Under the pieces are notes generated by a model. It saw only the letters and a list, made by a program, of their open reading frames with translations. It made no database searches and had not been told where the DNA came from. A stretch of DNA of 64,000 nt. It comes from Reichenbachiella faecimaris. GTDB taxonomy: Bacteria; Bacteroidota; Bacteroidia; Cytophagales; Cyclobacteriaceae. The stretch's first letter is position 1. The number at the start of each line of letters is the position of its first letter. Positions 34,685 through 43,200 of this stretch are shown one piece after another. A program made the translations under genes and the position numbers. The DNA lies in assembly GCF_900176375.1 (NCBI RefSeq), contig NZ_FWYF01000002.1, positions 718,161 to 782,160 on the forward strand, read 5' to 3'.

Positions 34685-34890
34685 TAGCTTTTTTTATGAG
34701 TGTAAGACTTGAAACTCGGCCAATTGTTAGTGAGATGAAGGCCTACACACGCCATAAAGAAGTAACCAAAAACCGTATGAATAGTGGCAAGCTTTCTGGA
34801 ATAGTCCAGAAAAAAGGAAAGCACTCCACTAACAGCTAAGACAAAAAAGCACAAAGCTGTAAGCAGACTGACCAAGTTTTTGTATCTCAT
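34684..34890 (-). CDS. Two-helix DUF4405-like haem membrane protein
   Basis: A 68-residue protein made of two membrane helices. Each carries one histidine in a typical haem-b position: H38 in LATIHTVFGYFFM, and H52 in CVGLHLTNNWPSF. The HxxxG and H-x-x-N-W patterns are those of DUF4405, but this copy is close to the minimum possible size. A haem could be held between the two histidines or between two chains. The gene starts 1 nt after the upstream Cys-containing gene and overlaps the DUF2271 gene by one base, so the three products are made together. Confidence 0.75.
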   Translation of the reverse strand: MRYKNLVSLLTALCFFVLAVSGVLSFFLDYSRKLATIHTVFGYFFMACVGLHLTNNWPSFKSYTHKKS

Positions 34891-34891
34891 G

Positions 34892-35308
34892 CTAGTTACT
34901 CGCCAATTGGTTTTTCATGGCGGAGAGATCGCTTCGCATACTCGCAACTAATTGGGCTTTGCTGCTGTAGTTGGGAGAGCCAGCTGCTAAATTCAACGTT
35001 TGCCTCATGCAAGCCACATCCATATAGAGGATGAGCAAAGTGGCGTCTTCTGAATTGTTTTCAATATCTAATGGAAGATGCTTGAGAGCACTATGACTGA
35101 TAGCCGCTTCTTTCATTTCGATTTTTGCAGCACCAATGAGTGTTTTCACTTCACTCACTTCACCCCTCAACTTTGTAATGACTTTTGCCTCACCTACTTT
35201 GGTGTTGTTTGGACCACAGGCTTTAGGGTCACAGCTTTTGTTGGTTTGAGAAAAACTGGTAGAAACGGTCGCTCCTATTATGAGCAGGCTTAATAGTATT
35301 TTTCGCAT
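34892..35308 (-). CDS. Small secreted protein with N-terminal cysteine pair
   Basis: A 138-residue exported protein with signal peptide (MRKILLSLLIIGATVSTSFS). The mature protein begins TNKSCDPKACGPNNTKVGEAKVI. The CDPxxCGP cluster could bind a metal or form a redox disulfide. The remainder is helical, with LRGEVSEVKTLI and MRSDLSAMKNQL resembling each other, so it may contain a diverged internal repeat. No family name is known to me. It is the first gene of the operon and sits downstream of a consensus -7 box. Confidence 0.75.
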   Translation of the reverse strand: MRKILLSLLIIGATVSTSFSQTNKSCDPKACGPNNTKVGEAKVITKLRGEVSEVKTLIGAAKIEMKEAAISHSALKHLPLDIENNSEDATLLILYMDVACMRQTLNLAAGSPNYSSKAQLVASMRSDLSAMKNQLASN

Positions 35309-35329
35309 GACTTAAATTTTTGATTTATT

Positions 35330-35337
35330 CAAAGTTA
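35330..35337 (-). promoter_or_regulatory. -7 box of the redox operon
   Basis: On the minus strand TAACTTTG matches TAnnTTTG exactly, 22 bp before the first ATG. There is no TTTG at the -33 position, as expected for an activator-dependent promoter. Confidence 0.5.
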
Positions 35338-35370
35338 GTCTCGTGCTAAAAAAAATTGATCCAACGAATC

Positions 35371-35397
35371 GTTATACAAACGTTAATGAAAAGTTAA
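35371..35397. promoter_or_regulatory. Three 11-bp-spaced direct repeats (OmpR/PhoB-type operator)
   Basis: GTTAT at 35371, GTTAA at 35382 and GTTAA at 35393 repeat with a period of exactly 11 bp, the helical spacing used by OmpR/PhoB regulators. They lie between the sensor kinase and the DUF2271/DUF4405 operon, about 34-60 bp upstream of the operon's -7 box and 40-66 bp upstream of the kinase start. Confidence 0.6.
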
Positions 35398-35436
35398 AAA
35401 AATGACTTTTTGACTGTTTTGTACGTATTTGCAGAT

Positions 35437-36648
35437 GTGAAAAAGAATAAACTTTGGGGACTGGTGGCTTGTCTGGTTGTTGTGCTGATCAGTCTACTGG
35501 TTTTTCAAATCCAGTGGTTGCTCACCTCGGCACAGCTCAAAGAAGACCAGTTTCGTCACAGAGTCACACTGGCCTTGTGCTCGGCTGTGGAGGAACTGGG
35601 AAAGGACAAACGCGTCTGTTCGGCACTGGCTTCTTGTTCTGTAAAACAGGGTGGAGGACTAGTAGAATTTGTGGGTGTTCACAATGGACATCGAATTGAA
35701 AGCACGGTAGATCGCTATTTGCAATTCTATAAAATTGATATTCCGTTCGATGTGACCCTTTCCAAATCTGAAGCAAAGGCTGATGTGGGGTATGTCCAGG
35801 CCAAGATGCCAAACATGGAAAATGCGTCCATCCATATTGACTTCCCTTCGAGACAAGATTTCATCCTATCCGAGCTTAATGGCATGTTTGTTACCTCCTT
35901 TCTGCTGATAGCGATTCTAATAGTGATTTGTGGCATTACACTCAAATGGCTGTTTAGGCAGCAACAGATTCAACTAGATACTGTAGATTATATTGATGCT
36001 GTGAGTCATGAATTAAAAACACCTATTAATAATATTTCATTGGCACTGACTATGTTGGGCAAACAAATTGATGAGGGCAAAACAGAAAAAGTGAACTACT
36101 ATATGGACGTGGCTAAATCTGAGAACGAGTCACTTAAAAACAGGATCAATGAAGTATTGGGCATGGGCTCACTCGAAAGGATTTTGGGCAATCAAAAGGA
36201 TGAAATATGCGACATACATGAACTTATTGAGATTGCCCATTCACGTATGTCTGTCAAAAAAGAAGAGCTGAAGGCAAGCATTGTAATGGACCTTCAGGCT
36301 CAAAATAGCCAGATTAGAGGCGATTATAAGGAATTATTGAATGTGTTGATTTGTCTGATTGACAATGCTCTTACTTATGCCGTCAAGGAACCACTGGTAC
36401 TTATAGAAACATCCAATGCGAATGGGCAGATTCGTATAAGTATCAGAGATAATGGGGTAGGTATACCTGAAGAGCTGCATGATCAAGTGTTTGAAAAATA
36501 TTTTAGAAATGAGGAGGATGAGTCTGGTCATGGTGTTGGATTATTTCTTGTCAAAAAGATTATTCAGCTGCACGGAGGGGATATCGTATTGCAAAGTAGC
36601 TCAGCAGACGGAAGTAAATTCACCATTCAATTACCCATGACCAAATGA
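35437..36648 (+). CDS. Sensor histidine kinase with cysteine-containing periplasmic domain
   Basis: From GTG 35437 the protein is 403 residues. It has one helix (about residues 6-24), a periplasmic domain of about 120 residues, a second helix (FVTSFLLIAILIVICGITLKW), and then an H-box (AVSHELKTPINN, H191) and an ATPase domain. The ATPase shows LIDNALTYA, DNGVGIPEEL and SGHGVGLFLV. The periplasmic domain opens with several cysteines (ALCSAVEELGKDKRVCSALASC), so it could sense metal or thiol state. The frame also opens at TTG 35410, but GTG gives the better membrane start. The response-regulator gene overlaps its end by 4 nt (ATGA). Confidence 0.88.
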   Translation: MKKNKLWGLVACLVVVLISLLVFQIQWLLTSAQLKEDQFRHRVTLALCSAVEELGKDKRVCSALASCSVKQGGGLVEFVGVHNGHRIESTVDRYLQFYKIDIPFDVTLSKSEAKADVGYVQAKMPNMENASIHIDFPSRQDFILSELNGMFVTSFLLIAILIVICGITLKWLFRQQQIQLDTVDYIDAVSHELKTPINNISLALTMLGKQIDEGKTEKVNYYMDVAKSENESLKNRINEVLGMGSLERILGNQKDEICDIHELIEIAHSRMSVKKEELKASIVMDLQAQNSQIRGDYKELLNVLICLIDNALTYAVKEPLVLIETSNANGQIRISIRDNGVGIPEELHDQVFEKYFRNEEDESGHGVGLFLVKKIIQLHGGDIVLQSSSADGSKFTIQLPMTK

Positions 36649-37340
36649 AGAAGCAGATCCCAAAACTACTTTTGGTAGAAGATGATAGGCATGCCGGAAA
36701 CCTGATTAGAGACTTGCTTGAATCAGAAGGATTCTTGGTGAGTTTGGCTTCTGATGGAGAGGAGGGCATTCGGATATTCCAAAGTGGTAAGTTCGATCTT
36801 TGTGTGTTGGATTGTATGTTGCCCGGGATGGACGGTTTTGCACTGGCCAAATTGATTAAAGTCAATCAGACTAAAATGCCCTTACTTTTCCTGACGGCCA
36901 AGTCCATGAAAGAAGATGTATTGAAAGGGTTCGATTTGGGGGCTGACGATTACTTAACTAAACCCTTTGATCCAGACGAGTTGGTTTGTCGCATTCGTGC
37001 AATTTTAAGAAGAAGTGAAAATATTAAAGAAAAGGGAGAAGAAAGAATAGTCACTTTTGGGAAGTACACTTATGACTCCAAAAACCAAAGTCTCTCTATC
37101 CGTGGAGAAGTGAGACGAATGACAAGAAAGGAAAGTCAGGTACTCCAGCTTCTGACAAGAGACTTGAATGAGATAGTGAACAAAGAAGAACTGCTACTTA
37201 CGATTTGGGGCGCCTCGGACTATTTCACTGGCCGAAGTTTGGATGTATTTATAGCTAAGCTTCGCAAATATCTAGAAGATGACCCAAATGTGGAGATTGA
37301 GAATGTGCACAGTGTGGGATATATTTTGAAGGCAGTTTGA
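36645..37340 (+). CDS. OmpR-family response regulator
   Basis: A 231-residue regulator. The receiver domain has the acidic pair in LLVEDD, the phosphorylation site D56 (CVLDCMLPGMDGF), the conserved T of LTAKS, and K of YLTKPF. The C-terminal winged helix (residues of about 135-231, MTRKESQVLQLL, DVFIAKLRKYLEDDPNVEIENVHSVGYIL) is of the OmpR type. It overlaps the kinase gene by 4 nt and presumably binds the three direct repeats upstream of the kinase, regulating the divergent redox operon. Confidence 0.92.
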   Translation: MKKQIPKLLLVEDDRHAGNLIRDLLESEGFLVSLASDGEEGIRIFQSGKFDLCVLDCMLPGMDGFALAKLIKVNQTKMPLLFLTAKSMKEDVLKGFDLGADDYLTKPFDPDELVCRIRAILRRSENIKEKGEERIVTFGKYTYDSKNQSLSIRGEVRRMTRKESQVLQLLTRDLNEIVNKEELLLTIWGASDYFTGRSLDVFIAKLRKYLEDDPNVEIENVHSVGYILKAV

Positions 37341-37351
37341 TTGATGAATTA

Positions 37352-37648
37352 TCAGACTTCAAACAACAATCGTTTGCTTTGCTTCACCTCTTCCAATTGC
37401 CGTATGTCTACAAAGGACTTTTCAAACCAAAGCGTTACGGTTTTCCCAAATAAGGAGTTAAACTCGTCTTGTAGTTGACAATAGTTGTCAGCGTAGTGCA
37501 TGGTTGGGATATTGGCGTCAAATCGTACCATGAAGTGAATCTGATCTTTTTGCAATGTAGGGTTGTCAATGATAGACAATTCTTTGACTTTATGCTTTTC
37601 GCAAAGTGCTTGGACTCGATTGATATGTTTGGCTATTTCTATGACCAT
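37352..37648 (-). CDS. Degenerate MNT-type nucleotidyltransferase-like protein
   Basis: A 98-residue cytoplasmic protein. Its layout, helix (IAKHINRVQALCEKHKVKELSIID), strand (IHFMVRFD), then Y-x-x-x-Y-x-x-L-x-x-EF..LFGKTVTLWFEKSF, matches the minimal nucleotidyltransferase (MNT) antitoxins. However, the catalytic GSxxxGxxxxxSDxD motif is missing: the loop reads IIDNPTLQKDQIHF. It may therefore be an inactivated antitoxin or a binding-only protein. No HEPN partner lies next to it. It is convergent with the response regulator gene. Confidence 0.55.
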   Translation of the reverse strand: MVIEIAKHINRVQALCEKHKVKELSIIDNPTLQKDQIHFMVRFDANIPTMHYADNYCQLQDEFNSLFGKTVTLWFEKSFVDIRQLEEVKQSKRLLFEV

Positions 37649-37704
37649 TTACTATCAAAAGTAAAACGGAAGTACAATTCTTGAAATACCTATTAATTGG
37701 TATT

Positions 37705-40092
37705 TTATCTCTCCCCCATCACCTCAAACCTGAAATTCAACTCCTGTCCCTGACCATCTAATAGGTGCAGCTCATGTTGACCCGGTTTTGTAAATAGCCC
37801 CAGTTGATGAACCCGCTTGGTGCTGCCCAGGTAGATTCCATCCAAATGCCAGTAGATGGTTTCTTTGGTGTCGCTATGTGCAGCTTCAAAGATGGTTTGC
37901 CCATAAGTGCCGTCTAGTTCCTTAGGGATATACACTTTGGCATTGGGTTTTGGATAGATCATTTCAAGCGTGGTGGTTTTTGACGATTGGTCACAGCCAG
38001 CCAAAAATTTAGGCGGGCTTTGGTAATCTGTGTTGTACTGACGATAGTACCAAGCTTGGACGGGTGGCAGGGCAAACCAGCTTTTGTGTATCATTTGATT
38101 CACGTCATAACAAGAACTATTGACTTGATAGGTTTGCGTTTTGTCTAAATGAATGAGTTGATGAAAGCTACAAGCAGCTGAATTTTCTATCGTAATTGGC
38201 AATGAAACCTCTTCCTTGTTTTCACAATTAGGATTAACCTTTTGTCCGCTCTCCTTGCAGATTTCAAAAACCTGTGTTTCGCTCGTTGGCACCTCATCAA
38301 AGGGGTCACTTTCTAGTTGCTCAAAGATCTGGAACATTAGGGGTGCGGCGGCCTTTCCTCCGACCAGTCCAGGTCTACCCTCTCCATCTGCATTGCCGAC
38401 CCATACACCTACAACATAGCGGCCGTTGAGCCCAATCGCCCAGGCGTCGCGAAAACCAAAACTGGTGCCTGTCTTCCATGAAATAGGCGTGGAGGAGCGA
38501 AACTGCTCCCAGCCTGCAAAGTCCTCAGGCCTGTGCAAACCTTTCATGGCTTGGAACATAGACCAGATCGAGGCAACGCTCAATTCCTCTGGGTTTTGCA
38601 TAGTAGCCAATGGTGTTACTGCCTGATTCGTCAAATATTGATGTTGGATATAATTATCCGCATCATATTGGGCAGTGATAGATTGGTCAAAGGAGTGGCG
38701 ATAAACTCGGTACAGATTGGCATACATATTTACCAATTCGTCGAGGCTGGATTCAGCACCACCCAGAATCATAGACAGACCATAATGATCAGCTGGCTTG
38801 TCGAGACTCTTCATTCCAATCCTCTGTAATTTTTGATGAAATTTCTGATAGCCATATTCTTTCAAAAGCATCACAAAAGGTAAGTTGAGGGAGCGGGTCA
38901 GGGCTTCGTCCGCATGCACGGCTCCATGATATTGCAAGTCGAAATTCCTTGGGGCAAATCCTTCAAAAAACACAGGATAATCACCAAGCAACTGCTTTGG
39001 GGAGAGCTGTCCTTCGTCAATAGCTGCAGCATACAAAAATGGTTTCAGCAAACTGCCTGTACTTCGTTTGGCCTGAATGACATCTACAGATGGACTGTGT
39101 ATTTCTTCTGCATTCACATTGCCAACATAGGCTTTGGTTTCACCACTCAGTAGTTCCACGACTAGTGCTGCTCCATTAAAAATGTAATTGGCATTCAACT
39201 GCTGTACATGATTTTCTGTCAGTCTTGTTACTGTATTTTGCAAGCTGACATCAAGTGTCACCTGATTGCGAAGCCCCTTTTTTCCATCTTTGATCAATTG
39301 ACCTAAAAGATGGGGAGCGAGTTGTGGGAGGTCATGAGGCTGTCCGGGGAGTTCCTCTGCCTTGGCCAATGTTAAAGTAGTTGCATCAAAATATCCGTTT
39401 TGATGAAGCTTGGTTAGCAAAAGGTCTCTTTTGCCTTTGTAGGCCTGGTCGTTTTTACCAGGAAAGATGATAGAAGGTTGGTTAGGCAAAACTGCGAGAG
39501 CGGCAGCTTCAGCCCAAGAGAGCCGTTCAGGCGCACGATTGAAATACCGCCAGGAGGCTGCAGAAATCCCCACCACATTTCCCCCAAACGGAGCATGGCT
39601 GGCATAGAGCATTAGAATCTCATTCTTAGCATAAAGAAGTTCGAGCTTGATCGCCAATACGGTTTCCCATAGCTTTTGGAAAATGGTTCTGGGCTGATTG
39701 CCTCTAGCCATACGAATGACCTGCATAGAGAGTGTACTCCCCCCTCGTTTGATGCTACCTGATTTTACATTAGTAATAAAAGCTTTGAAAATAGAAATAG
39801 GATTAACTCCAAAGTGGTAATAGAAGTACTCATCTTCGAAGTGCAGCAGTGCCGTTTCAAACTTAGTCGGCAAGCTATCAACCCTAGGGAATCGCCATTG
39901 ACCATCATCTGCAATTCGGGCGCCCATGAGCTGGCCGTCTGCAGATTCTATTGTGGTGGTATAGGGTTGATCAAATAGGGGATCAGGTAGTGGAAGCAGC
40001 AAAAACAAAATCGACCCGAGCAGCAGGAGCTGCACGAGTCGGTTTTTTAAGATTTTTGTGATTTTCTTTTTCATGTTTGACATCGTCATCAT
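37705..40092 (-). CDS. pbpC: Penicillin-binding protein 1C (transglycosylase/transpeptidase)
   Basis: A 795-residue bifunctional peptidoglycan synthase. After a membrane anchor (about residues 17-37) comes the GT51 domain with catalytic E86 (HFEDEYFYYHFG) and GGSTLSMQVIRM. A transpeptidase domain follows, with SxxK at S347 (GSLLKPF), an SLN triad (RSLNLPFV) and KTG (WKTGTSFGF). The C-terminal 150 residues are the PBP1C-specific extension. Several ATGs open the frame (40092, 40083, 40074), and the last would give the shortest leader. It lies 112 bp downstream of the alpha-2-macroglobulin gene, the classical pbpC-yfhM pair. Confidence 0.95.
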   Translation of the reverse strand: MMTMSNMKKKITKILKNRLVQLLLLGSILFLLLPLPDPLFDQPYTTTIESADGQLMGARIADDGQWRFPRVDSLPTKFETALLHFEDEYFYYHFGVNPISIFKAFITNVKSGSIKRGGSTLSMQVIRMARGNQPRTIFQKLWETVLAIKLELLYAKNEILMLYASHAPFGGNVVGISAASWRYFNRAPERLSWAEAAALAVLPNQPSIIFPGKNDQAYKGKRDLLLTKLHQNGYFDATTLTLAKAEELPGQPHDLPQLAPHLLGQLIKDGKKGLRNQVTLDVSLQNTVTRLTENHVQQLNANYIFNGAALVVELLSGETKAYVGNVNAEEIHSPSVDVIQAKRSTGSLLKPFLYAAAIDEGQLSPKQLLGDYPVFFEGFAPRNFDLQYHGAVHADEALTRSLNLPFVMLLKEYGYQKFHQKLQRIGMKSLDKPADHYGLSMILGGAESSLDELVNMYANLYRVYRHSFDQSITAQYDADNYIQHQYLTNQAVTPLATMQNPEELSVASIWSMFQAMKGLHRPEDFAGWEQFRSSTPISWKTGTSFGFRDAWAIGLNGRYVVGVWVGNADGEGRPGLVGGKAAAPLMFQIFEQLESDPFDEVPTSETQVFEICKESGQKVNPNCENKEEVSLPITIENSAACSFHQLIHLDKTQTYQVNSSCYDVNQMIHKSWFALPPVQAWYYRQYNTDYQSPPKFLAGCDQSSKTTTLEMIYPKPNAKVYIPKELDGTYGQTIFEAAHSDTKETIYWHLDGIYLGSTKRVHQLGLFTKPGQHELHLLDGQGQELNFRFEVMGER

Positions 40093-40160
40093 TCGACTCT
40101 TTCGGCTGATTCGTCCCTATAGCAACTGAAATCCGAATCTTAGCTGCTTGAGTCGAACGG

Positions 40161-40183
40161 ATTCCTCGGATAAACCGGGGAAT
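40161..40183. repeat. Short palindromic element between pbpC and the macroglobulin gene
   Basis: ATTCCTCGG / CCGGGGAAT (9 bp with one wobble, 5-nt loop) is followed by GACGG. The same ATTCCTC...GGAATGAC core recurs in the spacer at 45.8-46.05 kb, so it probably belongs to an interspersed family. Confidence 0.5.
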
Positions 40184-40204
40184 GACGGTTAAGCTTACAC
40201 GTTG

Positions 40205-43200
40205 TTACTCCACCACACTCACCCACTGCCCTGCCGTTCGTGCATAAATCGAATGGTCATACATGGCTTCTACAGCCACGGCAGGCAAATAGAATTTACC
40301 TTTGTATGACGCATTGAGTTTGATCTCAAATGTCTTCTTTTCATTTGGTTTCAAATCAAAATACTGCATCACACGATCATCTCGAATATCCATGTAATCT
40401 GGTTCATCCCTAGCTGAGATTCCAGATGTATCATTCAATCGGGTGTTGATGATTTCCCAGCCTGATGGGAAGATTTGAGTCAATGCCAAATCTTTGTATT
40501 CCCCTCTTACTCCTGGGTGTTGAATGGTCACCACAGCAGAGAAGTTGGCACTTTGTTTTAAATCGGACACGGTTAATGTTTTACCATTTTTGTCCCTATA
40601 ACTGACTGTCATTTTGATGTTTTTGGCATCAGCCGTTTCGTTTCCGCCAAGCGGAATGCCTGTTCTGATCATTCGGGCGTAGAGTGGTGCATTTCCAGCA
40701 TTTTTGATCATGACTGGTTGAGACTTTTCTTTTTCTTCTATTAGGATCTGAGTCACGTATTTTCCTTTTTGGAAACTGGCAGCCACACTACCTACATTCA
40801 CTTCAAAATTCACCTCCTCATTCAATTCTGCCCCTTTGGTATAACTCGCAATAGCGACTAAGCTATAAGCTGTAGTTTGTGTGCTCATCCATCGATTTTT
40901 GTCTCCCATCTGCAGGGCTATTTCTTCAAGAATGGGATAAGCCTCTTCTTTTCTTTCCAATACAGAAAGGGTTTCCAAGATCATGGCTCGATCGCGAAGT
41001 CTGGAACCATAGGTGTAAGAAGGCTCATCATATTTCTCCACTGTTTTTGACAAACCATCTATCATGGTTTCGGCTGGCCCTTTGTGTCCGGCAAGGGCGT
41101 AGGCCAGTGCCAGTCGCCATTTGGCGACCGAACTGATGTCATCCATTTCCTTCATGCGATTCATGGCTCCCAATACCTTTTCATCCGCTAAGATCAAGGT
41201 ATATAACCTGTAGGCCTGGATGAGATCATTATCCCTTCTTCCTCCTTTCGACCATTGATTGGCCTGCTTTTTTTGAAATTTTGTCCAGCGACTCAATAAA
41301 CCTTCAGGTACGGCGTAACCCTTCTTTTTAGCTTCCAACAAGAAGTGTCCTGCATAGTTGGTGCCCCAGTCGTTTTCTTCGACCTGGCCTGGCCAGTAAG
41401 CCATGCCTCCGTTGACGGTCTGGAAACTACTGAGTCTTTGAATGGCCGCATTGATGTTGGCACTGATCTGTTGCTTACGCTCTTCAGACAATGGAACAAA
41501 TTCTTCCAAATAAAGCTGTGCAAAAACGGAAGATGTCGTTTGCTCAATACAGCCATGTGGGTAACGGATCAAGTACTGAAGTCTTTGCTCCAGGTTCAAT
41601 GATGGTAGAGAAGAAAGTTCAATCAAACCCTGATTTGTGCCGATCATACCAAGTGGTTGATAACTGGCGCTCCAGCTATCATTAGCTGAGATCAATTGAT
41701 CCTGTACTTCTACTATCTCAGGGTTAGAAGCTCTTACATCTAGCTCAATTTCATGGTTTGAAGTAATGCTACCGCCTTTGGCACTTACACTAATTTTTGC
41801 GAAACCAAGAGACTCAGCTGCCTTCACTCTGAAATAAACAATCTGCTCACCAGGTTGGGCGAATTTGATGGTTTGCGTTCCATCACCTATTACTTTCAAC
41901 TTACCTTCTTCCTTTACAGAAACGGTGACTTGTTTGATTTTGGCATCATTCACAAAAACGGTGACTGGCAAGTCCATTTCTTCTCCTGGCCCGGCTACTC
42001 GTGGCAAGGTAGCTAGTACCATTACGGCTTGTTTCACTGGAGTAGTTTGCTCTACAGATCCATAAGCACCTTCATGAGCAGCCACCACCATAGTTCGTAC
42101 ACTTCCCACATACTGTGGCATGGTGATTTCATGTGAGGCAGTTTCTCCCGCCTTCAATTGGAAAGGCCCGAGGTATTTCACCACAGGCTTAAATCGATTG
42201 GCCTTCTTCGCATCTTGTGCTTCCAATGGAGCATCTCCACCTATCGCCAATAACCTTTCTAATTTTCCACCATAAGCGCCAATCACGTCATCATACAAAT
42301 CCCAGGTTTTTATACCCAAAGCTTCTCTTGCATAAAAGGTTTCCCATGGAGATGGTGTTTTGTATTTCGTCAGATCCAAGATACCATCATCTACCATGGC
42401 GACAGAGTAGGCCATAGTCCTGCCGTTTTGTTCGCTCACTTTCACCTGAAAAGTCTGTTCAGGGTTCAGTTCCTTTGGCATGGCAATCAATGGCTTCAAA
42501 GTGGTGTTAGGATCTACTACTTTGATGGATTGAATGCCATACATGCGAATGGGCAAATCGTTGGCTGTTTGCGCGTGAGGCTGTATCAAGCTGATGTGTG
42601 CGTATACATTGGGTGACATATCAGAAGTAGCCTCAAACTGGATGGCTGTAGCTTTTTCTTCTGTCTCTACCCAAAACGATTGAATGATCTTTTTGCCCGT
42701 TTCTAAACTGACCAAAACTCTCCCGCCTTTGGAACTTGGGAAGGTCAACTTTACTTGCTCACCTACTTGGTAATCAGATTTTTCTACTTCAAAGTTGAGC
42801 ATGCTCACGCCACCAGCGTCACCACGTTTGCCTTTGCCTGCCCATCCGGGCCAGTCTATATAGACTACTTGTCCCGCGCTATGACCAGAAATCGGATCTG
42901 TGACTTTTACATAATATCTACCCCAGTCTGGATATTTTACGTTCAATTCCCATTTGCCTTCTCCGTTAGTGGTATTAATGGTCGTGTTTTGTATTGGTGT
43001 ATTATAGTTTCGACTGACATAGTTGCCAATATCGTCATAGCTGTTGTCCCACCACCAGCGCCAGCTGAGCTTGTAGAACTCTACTTCCACATTTCTTCTA
43101 CTTACCGGCTGTCCTTTGGCATCTACCGTGACTATTCGAATGTTGTGATCTTCATCAGTCAGTAACATGCCTCGCTTGTCTCCTTCAGGTGCTTTGATCC

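Noticed and set aside
37684-37705. AT-rich 7-bp hairpin at the pbpC stop
   Set aside because: Weak stem of AAATACC/GGTATTT and no T-run; may be chance.
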